A stretch of 64,000 nucleotides of DNA, from contig NZ_JAXBME010000002.1 in assembly GCF_033963835.1 (NCBI RefSeq), forward strand, positions 62,001 to 126,000. The letters run 5' to 3'. A program made the translations under genes and the position numbers. This DNA comes from Cytobacillus sp. IB215665. Lineage in GTDB: Bacteria > Bacillota > Bacilli > Bacillales > SM2101. Positions 48,370-59,238 of the stretch are shown in pieces. Under the pieces are notes generated by a model, which saw only the letters and a program-made list of their open reading frames with translations, did not search any database and was not told the origin of the DNA. Numbering within the stretch: the first letter of the stretch is position 1; every line of letters begins with the position of its first letter.

Positions 48370-49635
48370 ATGGGATTTAAATTTAACGAAGAAAAAGGAC
48401 AATTAAAATGTTCGTTTTGCGGAAAAACCCAAGATCAGGTTCGTAAATTAGTTGCCGGTCCAGGTGTATATATATGTGATGAATGTATAGAATTATGCAC
48501 TGAAATAGTTGAGGAGGAATTAGGGACTGAAGAAGAAGTAGAATTCAAAGAAGTTCCGAAACCAATTGCAATTCGCGAAATCCTTGACGAGTATGTTATT
48601 GGTCAAGATGCTGCAAAGAAATCCCTTGCAGTAGCAGTGTACAATCATTACAAGCGAATTAACTCAAATAGTAAAATTGATGATGTTGAACTTTCAAAAA
48701 GTAACATCGCAATGATTGGTCCAACTGGATCTGGTAAGACCTTGCTAGCTGAAACATTAGCAAGAATTTTAAATGTACCATTTGCTATTGCTGATGCTAC
48801 ATCACTTACTGAGGCTGGATATGTAGGTGAAGACGTTGAAAATATTTTGTTAAAGTTAATACAAGCAGCTGATTATGATGTTGAAAAGGCTGAAAAGGGT
48901 ATCATTTATATTGACGAGATAGATAAAGTTGCTCGTAAATCGGAAAATCCTTCCATTACTCGTGATGTTTCTGGAGAAGGCGTGCAACAGGCATTGCTGA
49001 AAATTTTAGAAGGCACTATTGCTAGTGTTCCTCCTCAAGGTGGAAGGAAGCATCCACATCAAGAGTTTATCCAAATTGATACAACAAATATTTTATTTAT
49101 ATGTGGTGGTGCCTTTGACGGCATTGAGCCAATTATAAAACGCCGTTTAGGTAAAAAGGTGATCGGTTTTGGATCAGACATGAAACAAAAAGAGCATGAT
49201 CAGAAAGAGCTGTTATCAAAAGTTCTACCTGAAGATTTGCTGAAGTTTGGACTAATTCCAGAATTTATAGGTCGATTACCAGTAATCGCAAGCTTAGAAC
49301 CACTTGATGAAGATGCATTAGTGAAAATCCTTACATTACCTAAAAATGCACTTGTGAAACAGTATCAGAAGATGCTTGAGTTAGATAATGTAGAGTTAGA
49401 TTTTGAAGAAGATGCTCTGATTGAAATCGCCAAAAAAGCAATTGAACGGAAAACAGGAGCTCGTGGTCTACGTTCAATTATTGAAGGTATTATGCTGGAT
49501 GTTATGTTTGAGCTTCCTTCTAGAGAGGACATATCAAAGTGTATTATAACGGCAGATACTGTTATGCATAATACTCCACCAAAATTAATTCTTGATGATG
49601 GTTCAGAATTAAAAGATCGAAAAACATCAGCTTAA
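48370..49635 (+). CDS. clpX: ClpX ATPase subunit of Clp protease
   Basis: 421-residue AAA+ unfoldase that feeds substrates to ClpP. N-terminal zinc-binding domain [15 protein letters not shown]...CDECIELC, Walker [13 protein letters not shown], Walker [17 protein letters not shown], pore loop [14 protein letters not shown], the RKHPHQEF loop, the ClpP-docking loop region (ICGGAFDGI onward), and sensor 2 [18 protein letters not shown] 48370 with aaggggtga upstream. Closely follows the B. subtilis sequence. Confidence 0.98.
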   Translation: MGFKFNEEKGQLKCSFCGKTQDQVRKLVAGPGVYICDECIELCTEIVEEELGTEEEVEFKEVPKPIAIREILDEYVIGQDAAKKSLAVAVYNHYKRINSNSKIDDVELSKSNIAMIGPTGSGKTLLAETLARILNVPFAIADATSLTEAGYVGEDVENILLKLIQAADYDVEKAEKGIIYIDEIDKVARKSENPSITRDVSGEGVQQALLKILEGTIASVPPQGGRKHPHQEFIQIDTTNILFICGGAFDGIEPIIKRRLGKKVIGFGSDMKQKEHDQKELLSKVLPEDLLKFGLIPEFIGRLPVIASLEPLDEDALVKILTLPKNALVKQYQKMLELDNVELDFEEDALIEIAKKAIERKTGARGLRSIIEGIMLDVMFELPSREDISKCIITADTVMHNTPPKLILDDGSELKDRKTSA

Positions 49636-49652
49636 AAGATGACTGGAAACAT

Positions 49653-49689
49653 AACCTCTAAAGGATATTACTTACCTTTAGAGGTTTTT
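49653..49689 (+). terminator. Terminator after clpX
   Basis: Perfect 12-bp stem aacctctaaagg/cctttagaggtt, 10-base loop, short T run. Confidence 0.88.
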
Positions 49690-49805
49690 AGGGTTTATCC
49701 CAATAATAATTTTAGGAAAGTGGGCAGCTAATTTACTGAGGAATGAACGAGGTGTTCAGTAGTCAGTGACTTATTTCCACTAATTTTAATGTATGAAAAA
49801 AATGT

Positions 49806-49835
49806 GTTTATACAAACTTCTGCACGGAGATACTA
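49806..49835 (+). promoter_or_regulatory. Candidate sigma-F/sigma-G promoter of lonB
   Basis: GTTTA (49806-49810), 15 bases, GGAGATACTA (49826-49835). This fits the forespore pattern GYATA-N15-GGnnAnAnTR at all -10 positions and four of five -35 positions. In B. subtilis lonB is a sigma-F gene. It sits 40 bases before the lonB ATG. Confidence 0.55.
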
Positions 49836-49875
49836 TCAATTAATGATGGATTCATACGTTCAGGAGGGAATTGAT

Positions 49876-51549
49876 ATGAGTTGGACTAGCATCGCCTTAC
49901 TCGTCCAGTTATTTTTTGGTGTAATTATTGGGCTATATTTTTGGAATTTATTAAGAAATCAACGCACTCAAAAAATATCAATTGATAAAGAATCACGTAA
50001 AGAAATGGAACATTTGAGAAAACTTCGCTCTATTTCATTAACTGAGCCATTAGCCGAGAAAGTTAGGCCGTCAAGTTTTCAAGAAATTGTCGGACAAGTA
50101 GATGGAATTCGTTCTTTAAAGGCTGCTTTATGTGGGCCAAACCCTCAACATGTCCTTATATATGGCCCACCTGGTGTAGGAAAGACGGCTGCGGCTAGAT
50201 TAGTATTAGAAGAAGCAAAGAAAAGCTCTAAATCACCATTTCACCAATCTTCGGTTTTTGTTGAACTTGACGCTACTACTGCTCGTTTTGATGAAAGGGG
50301 AATTGCTGACCCACTAATTGGCTCAGTACATGATCCAATTTATCAAGGTGCGGGGGCCATGGGGCAAGCAGGTATACCGCAGCCGAAGCAAGGTGCTGTG
50401 ACGAATGCCCATGGTGGTGTACTTTTTATTGATGAGATTGGAGAGCTTCACCCTATTCAAATGAATAAGCTACTAAAGGTTCTTGAAGATCGAAAAGTAT
50501 TTTTGGAAAGTGCTTATTATAGTGAAGAAAATTCACAAATTCCTAATCATATTCATGATATTTTTCAAAATGGTTTACCAGCAGATTTTCGGTTAATTGG
50601 AGCGACTACTAGAACACCAAGTGAAATACCTCCTGCGATTCGTTCTCGATGTTTAGAAGTGTTTTTCCGTGAGTTAGATAAAGATGAAATTAAGGTTGTA
50701 GCTAGCAATGCCGCTCAGAAAGTACAAATGGAGATAGATGATAAAGGTTTAGAGATTTTATCAAATTATGCTAGGAATGGTCGTGAAGCAGTCAATATGG
50801 TTCAAGTTGCTGCAGGGATTGCAATTTCTGAAGAAAGAGAGAGCATATACGATGAGGATATAGAGTGGGTTATTGAGTCCTCTCAACTCGTACCACGTTA
50901 TGAAAAGAAAATTTGTGCTAATTCAAAGGTAGGCCTAGTTAATGGCTTAGCTGTATTTGGGCCAAATACAGGAGCGTTACTAGAAATTGAAGTAACGATT
51001 ATTCCTGCAGAAGATCAAGGTACAATTAATATCACAGGTATTGCAGAAGAGGAAAGTATTGGAGATAGGGCTAAATCAATTAGACGAAAAAGTATGGCTA
51101 AAGGGTCTATTGAAAATGTAATTACTGTTCTTCGTTCTATGGGCGTCCCTGCATCAGATTTTGATATACATGTCAATTTTCCTGGCGGATTTCCAGTGGA
51201 TGGTCCTTCTGCAGGGATTGCAATGGCGACTGGTATTTATTCTGCAATTAATAAAGTGAAAGTTGATAGAACTGTAGCGATGACAGGGGAGATTAGTATT
51301 CACGGTAATGTTAAACCAATTGGTGGTGTCGTTGCGAAGGTGAAAGCTGCAAGACAAGCAGGAGCAAAAAAGGTGATCATACCATCGGAAAATATGCAAA
51401 AGCTCTTAAAAGGCATAGAAGGAATTGAGATTATTCCTGTCAATCACCTAAATGAAGTATTCGATATTGCTTTAATAAAGCCAAAAATTCATCATACTGA
51501 ATCAATCATATCATCTCCAGCAAAACTACAGGAAAAAGAATCAGTTTAA
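49876..51549 (+). CDS. lonB: ATP-dependent protease LonB (forespore type)
   Basis: 557 residues. Membrane-anchored by an N-terminal helix (SIALLVQLFFGVIIGLYFW), AAA+ domain with Walker [15 protein letters not shown] and Walker B GGVLFIDEIGELHP, then a Lon-type protease domain with the catalytic Ser in GPSAGIAMA and Lys in the GGVVAKVKAARQAGAKKV region. ATG 49876 (MSWTSIALLVQ) is used; B. subtilis LonB starts MSWTGIALFIQ and aggaggga is well placed, while an earlier ATG at 49789 precedes the promoter. Expected in the forespore during sporulation. Confidence 0.95.
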   Translation: MSWTSIALLVQLFFGVIIGLYFWNLLRNQRTQKISIDKESRKEMEHLRKLRSISLTEPLAEKVRPSSFQEIVGQVDGIRSLKAALCGPNPQHVLIYGPPGVGKTAAARLVLEEAKKSSKSPFHQSSVFVELDATTARFDERGIADPLIGSVHDPIYQGAGAMGQAGIPQPKQGAVTNAHGGVLFIDEIGELHPIQMNKLLKVLEDRKVFLESAYYSEENSQIPNHIHDIFQNGLPADFRLIGATTRTPSEIPPAIRSRCLEVFFRELDKDEIKVVASNAAQKVQMEIDDKGLEILSNYARNGREAVNMVQVAAGIAISEERESIYDEDIEWVIESSQLVPRYEKKICANSKVGLVNGLAVFGPNTGALLEIEVTIIPAEDQGTINITGIAEEESIGDRAKSIRRKSMAKGSIENVITVLRSMGVPASDFDIHVNFPGGFPVDGPSAGIAMATGIYSAINKVKVDRTVAMTGEISIHGNVKPIGGVVAKVKAARQAGAKKVIIPSENMQKLLKGIEGIEIIPVNHLNEVFDIALIKPKIHHTESIISSPAKLQEKESV

Positions 51550-51659
51550 TGATCGTTATTTGAAAAGGGTTTATTAAGTTGTTTTATTAATTGTTGGTTT
51601 CATTATTTAGTAAATAAATAACTTTTCTTCTCTAACAAACCTTATCTTATTTTTCATAT

Positions 51660-51793
51660 GGCTGTTTTCGCATTGATTGTTGCTTTTAAGAAATAAAAAC
51701 GTATAAATCAAATCTTTTTTCTCATTTAAAATAAAGTCACTTACATTAATTTGTTTGTTGCTGTCCAGCAACAAATTATAAGAAAAGAGAGCC
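51660..51793 (-). repeat. MITE-like repeat copy between lonB and lonA
   Basis: 134 bp, inverted: starts ggctgttttcgcattgattg and ends aagaaaagagagcc. Contains a small nested hairpin ttgttgctgtccagcaacaa. The gap 51550-52012 holds this copy and the lonA upstream region; no clear terminator for lonB is seen. Confidence 0.7.
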
Positions 51794-52012
51794 TTTCAAA
51801 TTTAGTAACAATAACAGCAGAATTTTGAAATGAGCCATAGTATAAAGTGCCTTGTAAGTTAGACTCTTTGTACTGTGGCGCTTTCAAATAGTAAAAAACA
51901 CTCCTTCAATAAATGTAGTGATAGTTGTTTCTATTTTACAAAGGAAAAAATGTACTATACAATAGTTCAATACAAGTATTTAGTGTTTTATATAATTGGA
52001 GGTATTTTTCCG

Positions 52013-54337
52013 ATGGGTAAGAATAAACAAATGATCGTTCCCCTCCTGCCTCTCCGAGGAGTATTAATCTATCCGACAATGGTATTGCATCTAGATGTCG
52101 GTCGTGATAAATCTGTGAAAGCGCTCGAAAAAGCAATGATGGAAGACCGACATATTTTCTTATCATCGCAAGTAGATGTTTCGATAGAAGAACCAACGAT
52201 CGATGATCTGTACGAAATGGGGACATTAACCCATGTTAAGCAAATGCTTAAGTTGCCAAATGGTACAATTCGGGTTTTAGTAGAAGGGATTAGTAGAGCT
52301 GAAATCGAGACATATTATGATGAAGGTACTTATCACTCTGCAAAAATTAATACATATGAGGATCCGCAGGTGAAAGGCAATGAAGAAGAAGCATTGATGA
52401 GGACAATGCTACAATTATTTGAGCAATACATAAAACTATCAAAAAAAATATCGGCAGAAACGTTTATGACAGTGTCGGATATTGAAGAGCCAGGGAGAAT
52501 GGCAGATATCATTGCTTCCCATTTACCGTTAAAGATTAAAGAGAAGCAAGAGATATTGGAAACAACAGATCTTAAAGAACGTCTTCATCAAGTCATTACT
52601 ATCATTAATAATGAACGTGAAGTTTTAAACTTAGAGAAAAAAATAGGACAAACTGTAAAACGGTCAATGGAACGAACGCAAAAAGAGTACTATCTCCGTG
52701 AGCAAATGAAAGCAATACAAAAAGAGCTAGGAGATAAAGAAGGAAAAACTGGTGAAATTGAAAAACTAAAAAGTAAAATACATGAAGTTGGGATGCCTGA
52801 CCAAGTAAAAGAAACTGCTTTAAAAGAGTTAGATAGATATGAGAAAATACCTGTTAGCTCTGCTGAGAGTGGTGTAATTAGAAATTATATTGATTGGTTA
52901 ATTATGTTACCTTGGTCTGTTTCTACAGAGGATAGTTTAAATGTCAAAAAAGCTGAAAAGATCTTAAACGATGAGCATTTCGGTCTTGAAAAAGTGAAAG
53001 AACGTGTTCTTGAATACTTAGCAGTGCAGCAGTTAACCGAATCGTTAAAAGGACCAATTTTATGCCTGTCCGGCCCTCCAGGGGTAGGTAAGACATCACT
53101 GGCTAAGTCTATAGCTAAATCATTAAATAGAAATTTTGTCCGTATTTCCCTTGGTGGTGTCCGTGATGAATCAGAGATTAGGGGGCACCGGAGAACATAT
53201 GTAGGGGCGATGCCAGGTAGAATTATTCAAGGTATGAAAAAAGCATCAACTATCAATCCGGTATTTCTATTGGATGAAATTGATAAAATGTCAAGTGATT
53301 TTCGTGGAGATCCATCTTCTGCAATGCTAGAAGTACTTGATCCAGAACAAAACCATTCATTTAGTGACCACTATATTGAAGAACCATATGATTTATCTAA
53401 TGTAGTATTTATTGCTACTGCTAATGATTTATCTACAATTCCAGGACCGCTTCGAGATAGAATGGAAATAATTACCATTGCTGGTTATACTGAAATTGAA
53501 AAACTGCATATTGCAAAGGACCATTTATTTCCTAAGCAGCTGAAAGAACATGGTATGAAAAAAGCAGTATTACAAATTAGAGATGATGGATTACAGAGTG
53601 TTATAAGATATTACACACGTGAAGCAGGTGTTCGTGGATTAGAACGTCAGCTCGCAACAATATGTAGAAAAGCAGCTAAGTTAATTGTTGCAGAAGAACG
53701 CAAAAGAGTAATCATTACTGATAAGAATATTGAAGAATTTTTAGGGAAAAAAATATTTCGTTACGGTCAAGCTGAAATAGATGACCAAGTTGGTGTGGCA
53801 ACTGGGCTTGCATATACTCCTGTTGGAGGAGATACGTTATCAATAGAAGTTTCACTTTCTCCAGGTAAGGGGAAGCTTGTTTTAACTGGTAAACTTGGTG
53901 ATGTAATGAAAGAATCAGCACAAGCTGCATTCAGTTACATACGATCTAGAGCAGAAGAGCTTCATATTGATCCTAATTTCCATGAAGAGAATGATATCCA
54001 CATTCATGTCCCTGAAGGTGCAGTACCTAAAGATGGTCCATCAGCTGGAATTACTATGGCAACAGCACTTATTTCTGCATTAACGGATTATCCTGTTAGT
54101 AAAGAAGTTGGTATGACTGGAGAAATTACCCTTCGTGGAAGAGTGCTTCCTATAGGAGGACTGAAAGAAAAAACGTTAAGTGCTCATCGAGCTGGCTTAA
54201 GGAAAATTATTGTTCCAAAAGATAATGAAAAAGATATTGAGGATATTCCAGAAAGTGTGAGAAATGATTTGACCTTCATACTCGTTTCTCATTTAGATGA
54301 AGTCTTGGAACATGCGATTTTAGGAGATACTATATGA
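52013..54337 (+). CDS. lonA: ATP-dependent protease La (LonA)
   Basis: 774 residues, standard length. N-terminal substrate domain ([20 protein letters not shown]), coiled coil, AAA+ module with Walker [15 protein letters not shown] (about 353-366) and Walker [13 protein letters not shown], and C-terminal Ser-Lys protease with [13 protein letters not shown] and [17 protein letters not shown] 52013 ([10 protein letters not shown]) with ttggaggt upstream. The ORF's earlier ATG at 51875 adds 46 residues without homology and is rejected. General heat-shock and regulatory protease. Confidence 0.97.
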   Translation: MGKNKQMIVPLLPLRGVLIYPTMVLHLDVGRDKSVKALEKAMMEDRHIFLSSQVDVSIEEPTIDDLYEMGTLTHVKQMLKLPNGTIRVLVEGISRAEIETYYDEGTYHSAKINTYEDPQVKGNEEEALMRTMLQLFEQYIKLSKKISAETFMTVSDIEEPGRMADIIASHLPLKIKEKQEILETTDLKERLHQVITIINNEREVLNLEKKIGQTVKRSMERTQKEYYLREQMKAIQKELGDKEGKTGEIEKLKSKIHEVGMPDQVKETALKELDRYEKIPVSSAESGVIRNYIDWLIMLPWSVSTEDSLNVKKAEKILNDEHFGLEKVKERVLEYLAVQQLTESLKGPILCLSGPPGVGKTSLAKSIAKSLNRNFVRISLGGVRDESEIRGHRRTYVGAMPGRIIQGMKKASTINPVFLLDEIDKMSSDFRGDPSSAMLEVLDPEQNHSFSDHYIEEPYDLSNVVFIATANDLSTIPGPLRDRMEIITIAGYTEIEKLHIAKDHLFPKQLKEHGMKKAVLQIRDDGLQSVIRYYTREAGVRGLERQLATICRKAAKLIVAEERKRVIITDKNIEEFLGKKIFRYGQAEIDDQVGVATGLAYTPVGGDTLSIEVSLSPGKGKLVLTGKLGDVMKESAQAAFSYIRSRAEELHIDPNFHEENDIHIHVPEGAVPKDGPSAGITMATALISALTDYPVSKEVGMTGEITLRGRVLPIGGLKEKTLSAHRAGLRKIIVPKDNEKDIEDIPESVRNDLTFILVSHLDEVLEHAILGDTI

Positions 54338-54918
54338 AAGTTACAGATGCAGAAATAGTTATTAGTGCAGTGAAGCCAGAACAGTATCCAAATGCAGAGA
54401 GGTTTCCAGAATTTGCTTTAGCAGGAAGATCAAATGTTGGTAAATCTTCCTTTATAAATAAAATGATCCATCGTAAAAATTTAGCTAGAACATCATCAAA
54501 ACCAGGTAAGACACAAACGTTAAACTTTTATTTGCTTAATGAATCAGTATATTTTGTTGATGTACCCGGTTATGGCTATGCAAAAGTGTCTAAGAAGGAA
54601 CGGGAAGCATGGGGGAAAATGATCGAGAAGTATCTTACTACACGTGAGCCATTACGTGCGGTAATTTTATTAATAGATCTTCGTCATCCACCTTCCAACG
54701 ATGATGTGATTATGTATGACTTTTTAAAGCATTATGAAATTCCTACTATTGTAATTGCAACAAAGGCAGATAAGATCCCAAAGGGTAAATGGGAAAAACA
54801 TGCTAAAGTTATTCGTCAGGACCTACAACTCGATCCTAACGATCAGTTAATACTATTTTCATCTGAAACAGGCAAAGGAAAAGTAGAGGCCTGGTCAGCT
54901 TTAAATAAGTTTATGTAA
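54334..54918 (+). CDS. engB: Ribosome-biogenesis GTPase EngB/YsxC
   Basis: 194 residues; essential GTPase for late 50S assembly. G1 [14 protein letters not shown], switch region [19 protein letters not shown]3 [11 protein letters not shown]4 [11 protein letters not shown] and G5 FSSETGKG. The start overlaps the lonA stop (ATGA). Followed by a strong terminator. The symbol ysxC is used in B. subtilis. Confidence 0.96.
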   Translation: MKVTDAEIVISAVKPEQYPNAERFPEFALAGRSNVGKSSFINKMIHRKNLARTSSKPGKTQTLNFYLLNESVYFVDVPGYGYAKVSKKEREAWGKMIEKYLTTREPLRAVILLIDLRHPPSNDDVIMYDFLKHYEIPTIVIATKADKIPKGKWEKHAKVIRQDLQLDPNDQLILFSSETGKGKVEAWSALNKFM

Positions 54919-54929
54919 TGATAGTCACG

Positions 54930-54966
54930 GTAAGCAGGGTATGTTTATACTCTGCTTACTTTTTTG
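54930..54966 (+). terminator. Terminator after engB
   Basis: Stem gtaagcagggta/tactctgcttac (one G-T pair), followed by ttttttg. Confidence 0.9.
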
Positions 54967-54999
54967 TGTTTAATAATAATGTGTTTTAGTATGCAATAT

Positions 55000-55113
55000 T
55001 TGTAGCATTGAAAAATAAGCACGATACAACTAGAATTTCATGACGTGTTTGCTAGTAAGTGTTGAAAATCGCATAAAACCTTTGTTAGCACAACAGAAGA
55101 GCGTCTCAATATT
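55000..55113 (-). repeat. Degenerate MITE-like repeat copy
   Basis: Retains the internal box as cgatacaactagaatttcat and the right end as agaagagcgtctc, like the copy at 21005-21151. The left terminus is not clear. Confidence 0.4.
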
Positions 55114-55183
55114 ATTAGCTAGCTTGTTAAATTGGAATTTGCATATGCTTGAGGGAAAAAAAGAGGCTTCTGTGCTTTTCTAG

Positions 55184-55343
55184 TTGTCAGCTTCAGGCCT
55201 CAAGGTCGCTTTGCCCTTTCACCGAAAAGCAACAAGTGCCATCAAGCGAAAGAACTTTAGCGTATGTTTGAAGATTCAGTATGGAGACATACATTTAGAA
55301 TTTGGTGTTGCATGATTGGGCATGCACCTACACTTTTCTAATT
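55184..55343 (+). repeat. Decayed relative of the ttgtctagctccag repeat
   Basis: Starts tagttgtcagcttcaggcctcaaggtcgc and ends gcacctacacttttctaatt then gtctagcc, paralleling the edges of the copies near 31.5 kb, with an unrelated middle. Together with the MITE-like copy it accounts for most of the 54919-55351 gap. Confidence 0.55.
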
Positions 55344-55351
55344 GTCTAGCC

Positions 55352-55837
55352 TTAGCCCTTTCTGAAAAATAGAATATATAAACCGATAGCAATAAGAATG
55401 AATGGCCAGAAACTTGATATGCTTGATGTAGTATTTTCGAGATTGCCAATCCAATTCATAATCTCGTTATTAAATAGAAACAATAGAGCTATAAACAATA
55501 ATAGTAACCCTTGAATCAATCCTGTTTTTAATTTTGTATACTGTAATAATAATCCTATGGATATAATAAATAATAGCATGACATGATTATCTGGCCAAAA
55601 GGGTAAATTAAAGAAATTTTGAAAATGAATGCCGAAGCCAAATAAAATGAATCCAGGTAAAATATTGTTATATTGCTTAGTTATGTATGCGTGAGCTAGC
55701 AAAGCGGTTCCGATGATTAACAGCCAAGTAGGCCATGTGTAGAAACCTGGAGTTATTTTAATGTTTAGTTGTTGAACGAGCAAATAAATCCCAAATCCTA
55801 TAAGGATAATGCTTGAAAAAATGCTCTGTTTCTTCAT
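55352..55837 (-). CDS. ysxD: YsxD-like membrane protein (LiaI/LiaF-type helices)
   Basis: 161 residues, mostly membrane helices: about 8-25, 35-52, 58-75, 85-102, 105-125 and 140-157. Short turns contain QQLNIKITPG and WPDNHV. This pattern of tightly packed two-helix units resembles LiaI/LiaF-like transmembrane domains (DUF5668 type). A good ribosome site (aaggaggt, minus strand) precedes the ATG. B. subtilis has ysxD at this site between engB and hemA; the symbol rests on that position. The gene is opposite to its neighbours. Confidence 0.65.
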   Translation of the reverse strand: MKKQSIFSSIILIGFGIYLLVQQLNIKITPGFYTWPTWLLIIGTALLAHAYITKQYNNILPGFILFGFGIHFQNFFNLPFWPDNHVMLLFIISIGLLLQYTKLKTGLIQGLLLLFIALLFLFNNEIMNWIGNLENTTSSISSFWPFILIAIGLYILFFRKG

Positions 55838-55960
55838 GAAAACCTCCTTGAATTTAATAGAGCTTACTTGATAAACAAAGCTGTTTTTGATATTCTACAC
55901 AATGTAGTACGTATTTAATTAATCTTAACATATGTTCATATTGTGTTCACATTTAAAAAA

Positions 55961-55995
55961 ATGACAATATTTCATACATGTTATAATAGATATAG
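55961..55995 (+). promoter_or_regulatory. hemA promoter with PerR-like site
   Basis: ATGACA at 55961, short 15-base spacer, and extended -10 TGTTATAAT (TATAAT at 55982-55987). TTATAATAGATATAG at 55981-55995 matches 11 of 14 defined positions of the PerR box TTATAATNATTATAA. The hem operon is a known PerR target in B. subtilis, so peroxide control is plausible. Confidence 0.5.
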
Positions 55996-56042
55996 TTTTA
56001 TGTATATGGGAGAATAGGTATATTAGGGGGTGCAAAGTTACA

Positions 56043-57383
56043 GTGCATATCATCGTTGTTGGGGTAAATTATAAAACAGCACCTGTCGAAATTCGTGAAA
56101 AATTGACTTTTGATGCAAATAGATTACATGAGGCAATGAAAGCTTTGCAAAAGCAAAAGAGTATATTAGAAAATGTTATTATTTCAACATGTAATCGAAC
56201 TGAAGTCTATGCTGTTGTTGATCAATTGCATACAGGTCGATACTATATAAAAGCTTTTTTAGCAGACTGGTTTAATTTAGATAAAGATGAGGTATCGCCG
56301 TATTTAACGATATTTGAAAGTGATGGTGCGATTGAGCACCTATTTAATGTCACATGTGGCTTAAAGTCAATGGTTTTAGGTGAGACACAAATATTAGGTC
56401 AGGTTCGGTCAAGTTTCTTATTAGCTCAGGAGGCGCAAACGACTGGCACAATTTTCAACCAGTTATTTAAACAAGTAATCACATTAGCAAAACGTGCGCA
56501 TTCGGAAACTGAAATTTCTTCAAATGCAATGTCTATCAGCTATGCTGCAGTTGAGCTTGCAAAGAAGATTTTTGGTCAGTTAACAAATAAACATGTGTTA
56601 ATTTTAGGTGCAGGTAAGATGGGAGAACTAGCAGTCGAAAATCTTCATGGCAATGGTGTAAAACAAGTTACGGTAGTTAATAGAACGATGGAAAAAGCTG
56701 AATCCCTAGCCGAGCGCTTTTCTGGACAAGCTAAGTCAATGGAAGATATACAGCAAGCTATAGTAGAAGCTGATATAATGATAAGTTCGACTGGAGCTAA
56801 GGGTTATGTTATAAACAAAGCTATGATGGAACAAGTTAAAAAAATGAGAAAAGGTAGACCTATATTTATGGTCGATATTGCTGTTCCTCGCGATTTAGAT
56901 CCACAGCTTGCAGAGCTTGATAATGTATTTTTGTATGATATTGATGATTTAGAGGATATAGTACAAGCTAATTTAGCGGAGCGAGAAAAGGCTTCAATAC
57001 AAATTGAGTTAATGATTGAGTCAGAAATAGTGATGTTTAAACAATGGCTTAATACATTAGGAGTTGTACCTGTTATCTCTGCACTTAGACAACGTGCTCT
57101 TGAAGTTCAAGCTGAAACGATGAGAAGCATCGATCGTAAACTACCGAACCTTTCAGAACGAGAAAGAAAAGTAATTAATAAACATACAAAGAGCATTGTT
57201 AATCAATTGCTAAAAGATCCAATCTTGGGAGCAAAAGAAATAGCAGCGGAAGATAATGCTGAAGAGTCATTACAACTCTTTATGAAAATATTTAATATTG
57301 AAGAAGCGGTAAAGGTTGAGCTAGACAAGCAGCAAGTTCAACAGCTTGCGACTGCAAAACAGCTATCTCTTCATAGTTCATAA
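56043..57383 (+). CDS. hemA: Glutamyl-tRNA reductase
   Basis: 446 residues. Reduces Glu-tRNA to glutamate-1-semialdehyde, the first committed step of C5 heme synthesis. Catalytic Cys in [15 protein letters not shown] (about 50), [15 protein letters not shown]-binding [17 protein letters not shown] and the C-terminal dimerisation helix. Start GTG 56043 ([19 protein letters not shown]) with tagggggtg upstream. First gene of hemAXCDBL. Confidence 0.96.
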   Translation: MHIIVVGVNYKTAPVEIREKLTFDANRLHEAMKALQKQKSILENVIISTCNRTEVYAVVDQLHTGRYYIKAFLADWFNLDKDEVSPYLTIFESDGAIEHLFNVTCGLKSMVLGETQILGQVRSSFLLAQEAQTTGTIFNQLFKQVITLAKRAHSETEISSNAMSISYAAVELAKKIFGQLTNKHVLILGAGKMGELAVENLHGNGVKQVTVVNRTMEKAESLAERFSGQAKSMEDIQQAIVEADIMISSTGAKGYVINKAMMEQVKKMRKGRPIFMVDIAVPRDLDPQLAELDNVFLYDIDDLEDIVQANLAEREKASIQIELMIESEIVMFKQWLNTLGVVPVISALRQRALEVQAETMRSIDRKLPNLSERERKVINKHTKSIVNQLLKDPILGAKEIAAEDNAEESLQLFMKIFNIEEAVKVELDKQQVQQLATAKQLSLHSS

Positions 57384-57397
57384 GTGAGGAGACGAAA

Positions 57398-58219
57398 ATG
57401 ATAGATATATATATGACAAGGCTATATGAGTTTACCGTATGTATATATGCAGTAAGTGTACTGCTATATTTTGTTGACTTTCTTCATAATAACCGGAAGG
57501 CTAATAAAGTTGCCTTCTGGTTACTTTCTATTGTTTGGTGCTTACAAACAATTTTTTTGTTTCTGAGAATGATGGAAACAGGGCGCTTTCCTATTTTGAC
57601 GCTCTTTGAAGGACTCTATTTTTATGCATGGGTATTGATTACGTTATCACTTGTAATTAATCGTCTGTTACGAGTGGACTTTATTGTTTTTTTTACGAAC
57701 GTACTAGGCTTTTTTGTAATGGCCTTACATACATTCGCGCCTAATCATGAACAATCTGTCGCTGGCGCCGAGCAACTCATGTCAGAATTATTAGTGATTC
57801 ATATTACAATGACTATATTGTCATATGGAGCATTTACATTATCTTTTATTTTTACCACACTATATTTGATTCAATATAATTTGCTAAAACAAAAGAGATG
57901 GGGAAAACGTTTGCTTCGTATAGAAGACCTCACTAAATTGGATCATATGTCTTATGTGTTAAACGTAATTGGGGTACCAATGCTACTACTAGGGTTAATT
58001 TTAGGCTTGATATGGGCTTATATCCAAATTCCTAATTTTCATTGGTATGATGTGAAAGTCCTTGGCTCGTTTACGGTTTTAATTGTATACGGGGTTTATC
58101 TATATATGCGTGTGGGTAGGAATTTACAAGGGAAAACGCTTGCGACATGGAATGTGGCTTCATTTTTAGTACTTCTTATTAATTTTTTTCTATTCGGAAG
58201 TCTATCTAGATTTCATTAA
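57398..58219 (+). CDS. hemX: HemX, cytochrome c assembly-like membrane protein
   Basis: 273 residues with eight hydrophobic helices, of the CcsA/ResC-like superfamily. Seen: FEGLYFYAWVLITLSLV, HTFAPNHEQS, HITMTILSYGAFTLSFIF and the final ILGLIWAYIQIP. B. subtilis HemX lowers the steady-state level of HemA. ATG 57398 with gaggagacg upstream, 14 bases after hemA. Confidence 0.92.
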   Translation: MIDIYMTRLYEFTVCIYAVSVLLYFVDFLHNNRKANKVAFWLLSIVWCLQTIFLFLRMMETGRFPILTLFEGLYFYAWVLITLSLVINRLLRVDFIVFFTNVLGFFVMALHTFAPNHEQSVAGAEQLMSELLVIHITMTILSYGAFTLSFIFTTLYLIQYNLLKQKRWGKRLLRIEDLTKLDHMSYVLNVIGVPMLLLGLILGLIWAYIQIPNFHWYDVKVLGSFTVLIVYGVYLYMRVGRNLQGKTLATWNVASFLVLLINFFLFGSLSRFH

Positions 58220-58305
58220 TAGTACTGCATTTTAAACAAAAACGATAGTGGTTGCTGGAATAAGATATAACCGCTTCCACTTTGCTAATGATTTAGGAGG
58301 AAATC

Positions 58306-59238
58306 ATGCGAAAAATAATTGTAGGTTCTCGTAAAAGTAAATTAGCGTTAACTCAAACTAATTGGGTAATAGATACTTTAAAGCAATTAGGCGTTCCATT
58401 TGAGTTTGAAGTGAAAGAAATTGTTACAAAAGGTGATAAAATTCTTGATGTGACCTTATCAAAGGTTGGCGGAAAAGGGTTGTTTGTTAAAGAAATCGAA
58501 CAAGCTATGCTAAATAAAGAAATTGATATGGCCGTTCATAGTATGAAGGATATGCCAGCTGTTTTACCAGAACATTTAACGATTGGCTGTATTCCAAAAC
58601 GTGAGGACCCAAGAGATGTCATAATTTCAAAAGGTGACATTCCTTTTGAGCAGCTCCCAAGTGGAGCAATAATTGGAACAAGTAGTTTACGAAGAGCAGC
58701 ACAGCTGCTAGCACTTCGCTCCGATATAGAGATTAAATGGATTCGAGGTAATATTGATACTCGCTTAAGAAAATTAGAAAATAACGAATATGAAGCAATT
58801 GTTTTAGCAGCAGCAGGATTAGCACGTATGGGGTGGAAAGATGATGTAGTAACTGAATATCTTGAGCCGATAAGTTGTTTACCTGCTGTCGGTCAGGGCG
58901 CACTTGGAATTGAGTGTCGCAGTGATGATATGGACCTTTTGAATGAACTGGCAAAATTAAATGATAAAGAAACTTCTCGAACTACTGAAGCAGAGCGTAC
59001 ATTTCTTGATAAGATGGAAGGTGGCTGTCAAGTTCCAATTGCGGGGTATGCTCAAATTAACCAGCATGATGAAATTGTATTACATGCACTCGTAGCTGCA
59101 CCTGATGGTGAAACAATCTTTAAAGAAACGATCACCGGAACAAACCCAGAGGAAGTAGGTATATTAGCTGCTATGAAGCTTACGAAAATGGGGGCCAAAA
59201 ACCTCATTGACCAAGTGAAAGAGGAGCTTAATCAATAA
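58306..59238 (+). CDS. hemC: Hydroxymethylbilane synthase (porphobilinogen deaminase)
   Basis: 310 residues. Polymerises four porphobilinogens on a dipyrromethane cofactor. Seen: [69 protein letters not shown], and the cofactor cysteine in [12 protein letters not shown]. Ribosome site taggaggaa. Its stop shares a base with the hemD start. Confidence 0.97.
   Translation: MRKIIVGSRKSKLALTQTNWVIDTLKQLGVPFEFEVKEIVTKGDKILDVTLSKVGGKGLFVKEIEQAMLNKEIDMAVHSMKDMPAVLPEHLTIGCIPKREDPRDVIISKGDIPFEQLPSGAIIGTSSLRRAAQLLALRSDIEIKWIRGNIDTRLRKLENNEYEAIVLAAAGLARMGWKDDVVTEYLEPISCLPAVGQGALGIECRSDDMDLLNELAKLNDKETSRTTEAERTFLDKMEGGCQVPIAGYAQINQHDEIVLHALVAAPDGETIFKETITGTNPEEVGILAAMKLTKMGAKNLIDQVKEELNQ

Noticed and set aside
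51875-52012. 46-residue N-terminal extension of LonA
   Set aside because: It lacks homology and a ribosome site, while ATG 52013 has a good one and gives the standard 774-residue length.
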